Shown here piece by piece: positions 8,601 through 13,031 of a DNA stretch of 13,031 nt. How positions within the stretch are numbered: position 1 is the first letter of the stretch; every line of letters begins with the position of its first letter. Source of the DNA: Candidatus Zhuqueibacterota bacterium (lineage in GTDB: Bacteria; Zhuqueibacterota; Zhuqueibacteria; Oceanimicrobiales; Oceanimicrobiaceae); NCBI GenBank assembly GCA_011775825.1, contig JAABYK010000574.1, positions 62,226 to 75,256 of the forward strand, read 5' to 3'. The notes beneath the pieces were generated by a model. That model ran no database searches, was not told the DNA's origin, and was given only the letters and a program-made list of their open reading frames with translations. A program made the position numbers and the translations under genes.

Positions 8601-8797
8601 GTAAGGTCGATTTGGTGATCAACATCCCGAAGAATTATCAGGAAGAAGAGCTGACCAACGATTACATCATCCGTCGACAAGCCGTGGACTTCGGTATACC
8701 CTTGATCACGAATCTGCAATTGGCCAATCGCTTTGTTGAATCGATGGCCCATAAGCGAGCGACTGAGCTGCGGGTGAAAAGTTGGGATGTGTATTAA
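5609..8797 (+). CDS. carB: Carbamoyl-phosphate synthase large subunit, CAD/CPS1-like type
   Basis: This 1062-residue protein (E. coli CarB has 1073) makes carbamoyl phosphate from bicarbonate, ammonia and two ATP. Two homologous halves are clear. The first (1-400) has LGSSALKIGEAGEFDYSGSQ (11-30), FGGQTALNCG, the ATP-grasp stretch YALGGLGSG (170-178) and EVNARLSRSSALASK (294-308). An oligomerisation-type linker (about 400-550) includes LTNIDKWFL. The second half (550-930) has VLGSGVYRIGSSVEFDW (554-570), NYNPETVSTDYD, RPSYVLSGAAM and ECNLRASRSFPFVSK (831-845). The C-terminal MGS-like allosteric domain covers about 930-1062. These motifs match the animal CAD/CPS1 and Bacteroidota branch rather than E. 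coli (NPRVSRSS, NPRAARTVPFVSK). ATG 5609 is preferred: it lies one base after the carA stop and gives the normal N-terminus. An in-frame ATG at 5564 would add 15 unrelated residues overlapping carA. No clear Shine-Dalgarno precedes 5609, which fits coupling to carA. Confidence 0.97.
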   Translation: MKSFPQKVIVLGSSALKIGEAGEFDYSGSQAIKALKESDVETVLVNPNIATIQTSEHLADKVYFLPVNAFFVEQVIEKAKPDGIFLAFGGQTALNCGVDLFENGVLEKHGVRVLGSPLQAIQDTEDRGRFVRRLQEIDVKVPHSVAVHSVEEATKIAKQIGYPVMIRIAYALGGLGSGLCTSEEEVKDRAGKAFSFTNQILVEEYLEGWKEVEYEVVRDAHDNCITVCNMENFDPLGIHTGESIVVAPSQTLNNGEYHKLREISIRIVRHIGIVGECNVQFALNPQTGDCRVIEVNARLSRSSALASKATGYPLAFMAAKLALGYGLTDLKNSITQTTMACFEPALDYVVVKIPRWDLKKFRRVSTRIGSGMKSVGEVMAIGRSFEEALQKALRMLEIGVHGLIGNDHLQFEDLQSELLNPTDERIFAIAQALKSNVSIEQVHELTNIDKWFLYKIQHILDVEKALKTYANGICPKGTLLEAKRAGFSDFQIAGILNCSEDEVLRTRKNYGLKPCVKQIDTLAAEYPAQTNYLYLTYNGISDDVVYQRRKSVMVLGSGVYRIGSSVEFDWCCVNAVMTLRKLGYETILINYNPETVSTDYDECDRLYFDELSFETIYEIYEKEQPLGIIISMGGQVSNNLALRFHQAGMKILGTSSQSIDNAENRHKFSTLLDELKIDQPEWRELISVEEAKEFAEQVGYPVLVRPSYVLSGAAMGVASNDAELTQFLERAVEISREYPVVTSKFLENAKEIEFDGVAQDGEMIVHAISEHVENAGVHSGDATLVLPPQRTYIETIRQVRNISRKIARALQITGPFNIQFIAKNNAVKVIECNLRASRSFPFVSKVYKVNFIDIATRVLLGEPVDKCDKSFVDLEYVGVKAPQFSFTRLQGADPTLGVEMASTGEVGCLGDDFEEAFLKALISVGFKIPVRTILISTGPLENKAEFISSARILKELGVKIYSTRGTANFMKQYGIETDVLHWPLEKKSPNVLECIMDGKVDLVINIPKNYQEEELTNDYIIRRQAVDFGIPLITNLQLANRFVESMAHKRATELRVKSWDVY

Positions 8798-8921
8798 ATA
8801 ATCTGAGTTGAATAGACTTGAGCCAAAAAAGATGAGTGTTTTTCGTGAGAAGACAACGGTTTGCGGCCTGACGCCCGCACTGCGAACAATGGTTCAATTT
8901 TGAGAGTGGCGCAATTATCAT
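8798..8921. other. 124-bp intergenic region after carB
   Basis: This gap separates carB from the second GT39-like gene. It contains one weak hairpin (8859-8887, listed separately) and no small gene that I can support. No convincing promoter is visible, although it is the likeliest place for one driving the three downstream glycan genes if they are not read through from carAB. Upstream of ATG 8922 there is only a poor purine-rich GAGAG. Confidence 0.4.
8859..8887 (+). other. Weak hairpin downstream of carB
   Basis: GTTTGCGG (8859-8866) can pair with CTGCGAAC (8880-8887) using two G-U wobbles. Alternatively TGCGG (8862-8866) can pair with CCGCA (8875-8879). No T-run follows immediately; TTTTG occurs later, near 8898. 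It could help end the carAB transcript, but the evidence is thin. Confidence 0.25.
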
Positions 8922-10628
8922 ATGAGCAAGCAAACCAAAACCAGGGCGGAACGAAAAAAACAAAGAACGGTTGATATCGTTGAAAGATTGGATCCGCGCT
9001 GGTCCTTGATAACGATTATGGCAGTGGGTCTTGGACTCCGCCTGTTTTTTATGAAGTACAGGTTTGCGGTTGCTTTTGATGAAGTCAATTATTTGAAGCT
9101 CGGCGTAAGCGGCTACTTGAATGGCTTATCCGATGTTCTGCACACCTATTGGTCGCCGTTGCTGCCCACCGTAATTTCAATCGTCTGTGCCTTTTTCAGC
9201 GATTATGAATTGGCTGGCCGAATGGTCTCAATTCTCTCCGGTACGCTTCTAATTGTTCCCGTTTATTTTCTGGGGAAACATATTTATGATAAGCACGTTG
9301 GCATTCTTGCGGCAGGCTTTGTGGCTCTATTCCCGCCGCTGGCATTTCAATCCACACAGGCGTTGACAGAGCCGCTGTACATGCTTCTGGCGACGTTCGC
9401 GGTGCTGTTCGGAATGTTCATGTTAAAGATTTACTCCACGGGCTTTGCCTTTCTGGCTGGAATCGCATCGGGACTCGTTTATCTTGCCCATCCACAAGGT
9501 ATTGGGTTTTTGATCGTGGTCGCCTTCTGGATCGTATTTGGCGCTGTCAGCAAGCTATTTCTGATCAAATCGTTGCGTATTCCCTGGCTTGCGGCACTGT
9601 TAGTTTTGGGATTTCTGATCGTGTCTTTGCCGTACCTGATTTATCTTAAAAATGTTACCGGAAAATGGACGCTGAGCGCCAAAGCTGCTGCTAATTGGCA
9701 AATGGAGGCGCCCAAGCAGGAGAAAGGTCGTGACGCTTTTCGCTCTTTGGACCCGACCAACCGGCATGTACCTATCGACCGAATCTTCCATCAAGGTGAT
9801 TTTTTGCAACCTACAAACGGTGTATCGAAGCCGGTTCGGGAGGTGCGGCTCAAACCATTCCTCTTCAAGTACGTGAAAAATGTTACGAACATGCTGAGCA
9901 GCGCCATACCCGAACTGTTAACCACTGTTCCGTTTCTTCTTCTGGGCGTCGGGTTGCTGGGTGGCCCCTGGAAACCTCTGCAGGGGCGGATGATTCTCTA
10001 TTTATTGAGTTTCATTGCTTTTTTTTGGTTCGTCGTGATTCCCGCATTCCACTTAAACCAAAGGTATTTGACGCCGCTCTGGCCCGTGTGTGCGATTTGG
10101 GTGGCAAAGGGCGCTCTGCATATCAAAGACTGGTTGTCGCTTAATATGCCGGTGATCAAACGTTCGAAACAATTTAAAATGGCACCTGGTACGCTTGCTT
10201 CGGTTTTTATTTTTGCGATTTTTTTTATAGCGAGTTTCTTGCCGGAATTCGGTCGAGTGGTGGCAAGGCAGCCAGATAACAAAGCTTATTGGGCTGACCC
10301 TGTGGAGCAAAAAAGGGCCGGTCTTTGGCTTAAAGAACATGCCACGGCACAAAAAATCATCATGAGTCGCAATCACGCCGTTGACTTTTATGCGGGTAAT
10401 TATGATATTAAACAGTCTGTTACGATCCCAAAATCGAGTTTCGAGCGGGTGCTTGAATACGCAAAACATCGCGGGGTCAATTATTTGGTGTTAAATGAAA
10501 GATATAAGGAGTCATACGCCGACTTGCGTTTTTTGTTAGAAACCGACAACGAAGTTCCGGGTCTTAAGCTTGTTTATGAAGATAAAGACATCAATGGACT
10601 GGTCACCAAAATTTATCGGGTGTTGTAA
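8922..10628 (+). CDS. GT39/PMT-like membrane glycosyltransferase (second copy type)
   Basis: This is a 568-residue multi-pass protein of the GT-C fold, distantly like the gene at 1485-3206 in layout but with different sequence. The cytoplasmic N-terminus is strongly basic (SKQTKTRAERKKQR), in line with the positive-inside rule. The first outer loop carries the expected acidic pair Asp53-Glu54 in AFDEVNYLKLG, then YWSPLLP (77-82) and a TEP motif (149-151) ahead of the next helix. A polar, probably periplasmic loop spans about 255-310. An RY motif lies in LNQRYLTPLWP near residue 380. The last 100 or so residues form a soluble domain starting near EQKRAGLWLKEHA, typical of such enzymes. It would transfer a sugar from a polyprenyl-phosphate donor on the outer membrane face; substrates are unknown. 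Its stop codon shares a base with the next gene's start, so the two are coupled. Confidence 0.85.
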   Translation: MSKQTKTRAERKKQRTVDIVERLDPRWSLITIMAVGLGLRLFFMKYRFAVAFDEVNYLKLGVSGYLNGLSDVLHTYWSPLLPTVISIVCAFFSDYELAGRMVSILSGTLLIVPVYFLGKHIYDKHVGILAAGFVALFPPLAFQSTQALTEPLYMLLATFAVLFGMFMLKIYSTGFAFLAGIASGLVYLAHPQGIGFLIVVAFWIVFGAVSKLFLIKSLRIPWLAALLVLGFLIVSLPYLIYLKNVTGKWTLSAKAAANWQMEAPKQEKGRDAFRSLDPTNRHVPIDRIFHQGDFLQPTNGVSKPVREVRLKPFLFKYVKNVTNMLSSAIPELLTTVPFLLLGVGLLGGPWKPLQGRMILYLLSFIAFFWFVVIPAFHLNQRYLTPLWPVCAIWVAKGALHIKDWLSLNMPVIKRSKQFKMAPGTLASVFIFAIFFIASFLPEFGRVVARQPDNKAYWADPVEQKRAGLWLKEHATAQKIIMSRNHAVDFYAGNYDIKQSVTIPKSSFERVLEYAKHRGVNYLVLNERYKESYADLRFLLETDNEVPGLKLVYEDKDINGLVTKIYRVL

Positions 10629-11974
10629 TGTCGTTTAAACTCATTGAGAGACGACTCTTTCAACTGCTTATTTTGTGTTTGCCCCTTAATTTAGGTGCAT
10701 TCTATACACATCTACTCGAAACGGATCTTATTTATGCGTACGACGTGGCATTGGCTGCGCTTTATGTGATGTGGTTTGTGAATAGCGACGGCTTTAGTAA
10801 GTTTCGCATTTTCTGGGGCAAGATTTCGCTGCCATTTGTTCTCCTGATATTCTGGACGGCTCTTTCGGGGATCAATGCAATTTCACTCACCATGCTCGGG
10901 TTCGCATTTTACATGCTGTTCAAATCCTACTTGATTTATCTTTATATTGTCAACAATGTAAAAACCAAAAACGATCTTAATTTTGTAGCCACCTGGCTTC
11001 TTGTGGGGCTGTCGTTTCAAGGCTTTCTCGGCATTGTGCAATATACCACCGGTAGCTCCCTCGGTCTTGAATTTCTCGGCGCGATTTCAAAATACAGACT
11101 TTCAGGTGTGACAAGAGTTCGGGGTACCATTGGGTACCCAAATCAATTTGGGGCCTGGCTTGCTTTGATCATTCCGGTCGCAGTGAGTTTGTTTATTTTT
11201 GAATTGAAGGGGCGAAGAAAACTGTTGTACGGTGGTGCTGCATTTCTGGGGATCCTTGGTCTGCTGTTGTCATTTTCAAGGTCTGCGTGGGCGGGTTTGC
11301 TTGGAAGTGGCTTCATATTGATCGTACTCCTGGCCAAGAGACGATTGCTGAAGGCCAGATATGTTTTGGCTCTTTTTGTGGCCTGCTTGATGGTGATCGC
11401 ACTGGTCATCGGATTCTGGGATACCATCGTTCTGCGTTTCGAGACCGGCGCCACAGGAAAATGGCGTTTGGTCATGATGGATATTGCTGGAGACATCATT
11501 AAAGACAATCCTTTGTTCGGGGTGGGATTAATGAATTACAAGTTCCACTCCATCGAACATTTTCACTTTTGGCATCCTGTTCACAACACTTATCTGAGGT
11601 TAGCAGCCGAGACGGGCATTCCCGGCCTGCTATTTTTTCTTTTGGTCGTGGTTGTGAGCATGAAGGAGGGCCACAAAATGTTGAAATGCAAAGACCGTTA
11701 CATATTTTCAGTGGCTATAGGAACCTTATGCAGCATATGGGCTTTTCTGTTTACGATCAACTTTGGTCCCCAATATCAGCACTATCGCATTAAGTTCCTG
11801 TTTTGGTTTATGATTGGCATCATTTATTCGCTGAGAAGGGTTTACAGGAATGAGGTGGTCCTCAAACAGCAGATCCATCAGAAACAAAAGCAGAAAGTCG
11901 TGCCAGCTCAGCTCGGCTCCGAACAACCGAATCCCGTTCCAAATATTTCGAAAGTGAGAGGCGTCGTCAAATGA
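10628..11974 (+). CDS. O-antigen ligase/polymerase family protein (Wzy/WaaL-like)
   Basis: This is a 448-residue membrane protein with about 10-12 helices and the O-antigen ligase (Wzy_C) signature. RGTIGYPNQFGAWLAL (165-180) and SFSRSAWAGL (215-224, with Arg218) are typical of the family. A large outer loop carries NPLFGVGLMNYK (294-305) and HPVHNTYLRLAAETGIPGL (316-334), in which His319 is the conserved position linked to activity. Members either polymerise lipid-linked repeat units (Wzy) or ligate glycan to lipid A or protein (WaaL, PglL-like). Sequence alone does not separate these roles. The presence of Wzx in the cluster favours a polymerase. After the last helix there is a basic, glutamine-rich cytoplasmic tail of about 40 residues (from 411). 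Translation starts at ATG 10628, overlapping the upstream TAA by one base, and ends with a 4-base ATGA overlap with the next gene, so the three genes form a tight operon. Confidence 0.88.
   Translation: MSFKLIERRLFQLLILCLPLNLGAFYTHLLETDLIYAYDVALAALYVMWFVNSDGFSKFRIFWGKISLPFVLLIFWTALSGINAISLTMLGFAFYMLFKSYLIYLYIVNNVKTKNDLNFVATWLLVGLSFQGFLGIVQYTTGSSLGLEFLGAISKYRLSGVTRVRGTIGYPNQFGAWLALIIPVAVSLFIFELKGRRKLLYGGAAFLGILGLLLSFSRSAWAGLLGSGFILIVLLAKRRLLKARYVLALFVACLMVIALVIGFWDTIVLRFETGATGKWRLVMMDIAGDIIKDNPLFGVGLMNYKFHSIEHFHFWHPVHNTYLRLAAETGIPGLLFFLLVVVVSMKEGHKMLKCKDRYIFSVAIGTLCSIWAFLFTINFGPQYQHYRIKFLFWFMIGIIYSLRRVYRNEVVLKQQIHQKQKQKVVPAQLGSEQPNPVPNISKVRGVVK
11956..11961 (+). promoter_or_regulatory. Shine-Dalgarno GAGAGG for the last glycosyltransferase
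   Basis: GAGAGG lies inside the end of the Wzy/WaaL-like gene, nine bases before ATG 11971. It is among the best ribosome-binding motifs in the window and supports this start together with the ATGA overlap and the normal GT4 N-terminus. Confidence 0.6.
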
Positions 11975-13031
11975 AAGTCCTGATGATCGACAAATACTTT
12001 TTCATTAAAGGCGGGGCCGAACGCTACTTTTTTGAGCTGAAAAATATTTTGCAGCTTATGGGTCACGAGGTCATTCCGTTTTCGATGAAGCATCCTGAAA
12101 ATGAGGAGACACGATTTGAAAAACACTTTGTGGAGAATATTGATTTCGGGTTGGATGCCTCGGTTCGGAAATTGCTTCGTTTCCCGAAAATTGCAGGACG
12201 AATGTTTTATTCCTTGCATGCGAAGTCGCGCCTTGAAAATCTGATTGAAGCGACAAAACCGGATATTGCCCACCTTCACATGATCGATCATCAACTTTCA
12301 CCCTCGATCTTGCATACTTTGGAGAAGTACGATTTGCCGGTCATTCAGACGGTTCATCAATACAAATTGGTGTGCCCGAACTATCGCCTCTACAATCCAC
12401 GCCTCGGCGAAGTTTGCGAGAAATGCCTGGACGGTAATTTGCTCCATCCGATTAAGGAACGCTGTCACAAGAATTCCTTTTCCGCGAGTTTACTGGTTGC
12501 ACTCGAAAGCAGTTTCCATCGGGCCATCGGCATTTATGAGAAGAACATTGATCTATTTCATGTCCCAAGCCAATTCATGGGTTCAAAGCTTCAGCAAGGC
12601 GGGGTTGGAGACGGCAAGATCCGACATCTTTTTTACACGATTCGTTTGCAGAATTTTGAGCCGAAGTTTGAGCCAGGGGAGTATCTTCTTTACTTTGGTC
12701 GTCTCTCCGACGAAAAGGGAATCTTGACGCTACTGAAAGCCGCCAAAGCGTATACATCCGCACCGTTGTACATCGTTGGAGGTGGGCCGCAACGTGCGGA
12801 ATTACAATCTTTTGCCAAGAAACATCAGCTTGATCATGTGAAATTCCTGGGGTTGAAATCAGGTGAAGAGTTGGAATCGCTGGTTAGGAACGCGCGGGTC
12901 ATTTTGGTGCCATCGGAGTGGTACGATAATTCGCCCTTGGTGATCTACGAGTCGTTTGCCTATGGCAGGCCGGTCATTGGGGCGAAGATGGGCGGAATCT
13001 CTGAACTCATCGATCATCAGGAGACCGGCCT
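11971..13031 (+). CDS. GT4 glycosyltransferase with four-cysteine motif (cut by right edge)
   Basis: The frame is open from ATG 11971 to the last base, giving 353 full codons with no stop, so the 3' end lies outside the window. The N-terminus MKVLMIDKYFFIKGGAERYF has the glycine pair and E-R of the GT4 N-terminal domain. An insertion typical of one GT4 subgroup contains four cysteines (135, 149, 152, 165) in HQYKLVCPNYRLYNP, EVCEKC and ERC, and could hold a metal ion or disulfides. The C-terminal domain has YFGRLSDEKGI (241-251), VGGGP (269-273) and a donor-binding motif in EWYDNSPLVIYESFAYG. There the first acidic position is Asp319 and the second Glu327, a DX7E form of EX7E. About 30-60 residues are probably missing. 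It should add a sugar from a nucleotide donor to the lipid-linked glycan in the cytoplasm. It overlaps the Wzy/WaaL-like gene by ATGA. Substrate is unknown. Confidence 0.9.
   Translation, partial: MKVLMIDKYFFIKGGAERYFFELKNILQLMGHEVIPFSMKHPENEETRFEKHFVENIDFGLDASVRKLLRFPKIAGRMFYSLHAKSRLENLIEATKPDIAHLHMIDHQLSPSILHTLEKYDLPVIQTVHQYKLVCPNYRLYNPRLGEVCEKCLDGNLLHPIKERCHKNSFSASLLVALESSFHRAIGIYEKNIDLFHVPSQFMGSKLQQGGVGDGKIRHLFYTIRLQNFEPKFEPGEYLLYFGRLSDEKGILTLLKAAKAYTSAPLYIVGGGPQRAELQSFAKKHQLDHVKFLGLKSGEELESLVRNARVILVPSEWYDNSPLVIYESFAYGRPVIGAKMGGISELIDHQETG

Noticed and set aside
8859..8887. Classical intrinsic terminator after carB
   Set aside because: The stem needs wobble pairs and no T-tract follows directly; it is kept only as a low-confidence hairpin.
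12497..12727. Alternative + strand frame inside the last gene
   Set aside because: The frame from 11971 is open to the window end and carries continuous GT4 motifs over this stretch; the alternative has none.

Overview
The window is about 13 kb of co-directional (+ strand) bacterial DNA of moderate GC. It holds seven complete or nearly complete genes plus one gene cut off by the right edge. Two themes are interleaved: cell-surface polysaccharide synthesis and export, and the two subunits of glutamine-dependent carbamoyl-phosphate synthase (carA, carB). I see no tRNA, rRNA, CRISPR array, transposase, integrase or phage gene.

Layout: (1) a Wzx/MATE-like polysaccharide flippase (3-1424, left end at the window edge); (2) a membrane glycosyltransferase of the GT39/ArnT/PMT type (1485-3206); (3) a cytosolic GT4 glycosyltransferase with the DUF1972 (rhamnosyltransferase-type) N-terminal domain (3253-4359); (4) a 189-bp gap with two imperfect hairpins; (5) carA (4549-5607) and carB (5609-8797), separated by one base; (6) a 124-bp gap with a weak hairpin; (7) a second GT39-like membrane glycosyltransferase (8922-10628); (8) a Wzy/WaaL-type O-antigen polymerase or ligase (10628-11974), whose start codon shares one base with the previous stop; (9) a second GT4 glycosyltransferase (11971 to beyond 13031), joined by a 4-base ATGA overlap.

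How they would work together: the GT4 enzymes would add sugars to a lipid-linked oligosaccharide in the cytoplasm. Wzx would flip it, the GT39 enzymes could add sugars from polyprenyl-phosphate donors on the outer face, and the Wzy/WaaL protein would polymerise or ligate the product. No initiating phosphosugar transferase, chain-length regulator or outer-membrane exporter is visible, so the cluster probably extends past both ends. CarA and CarB make carbamoyl phosphate for pyrimidines and arginine; their place between glycan genes is the oddest part of the layout.

Organism: CarA and CarB both carry the signature motifs of the CAD/CPS1 (eukaryote-like) branch, which from general knowledge is also the Bacteroidota type, rather than those of the E. 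coli branch. Shine-Dalgarno motifs are weak or absent at most starts. This suggests the FCB group (Bacteroidota, or a relative such as Calditrichota or KSB1-like lineages). The placement is an inference of low to moderate confidence. I found no clearly undescribed system; the best leads are the carAB type and placement and the CPS1-like regulatory domain of CarB.
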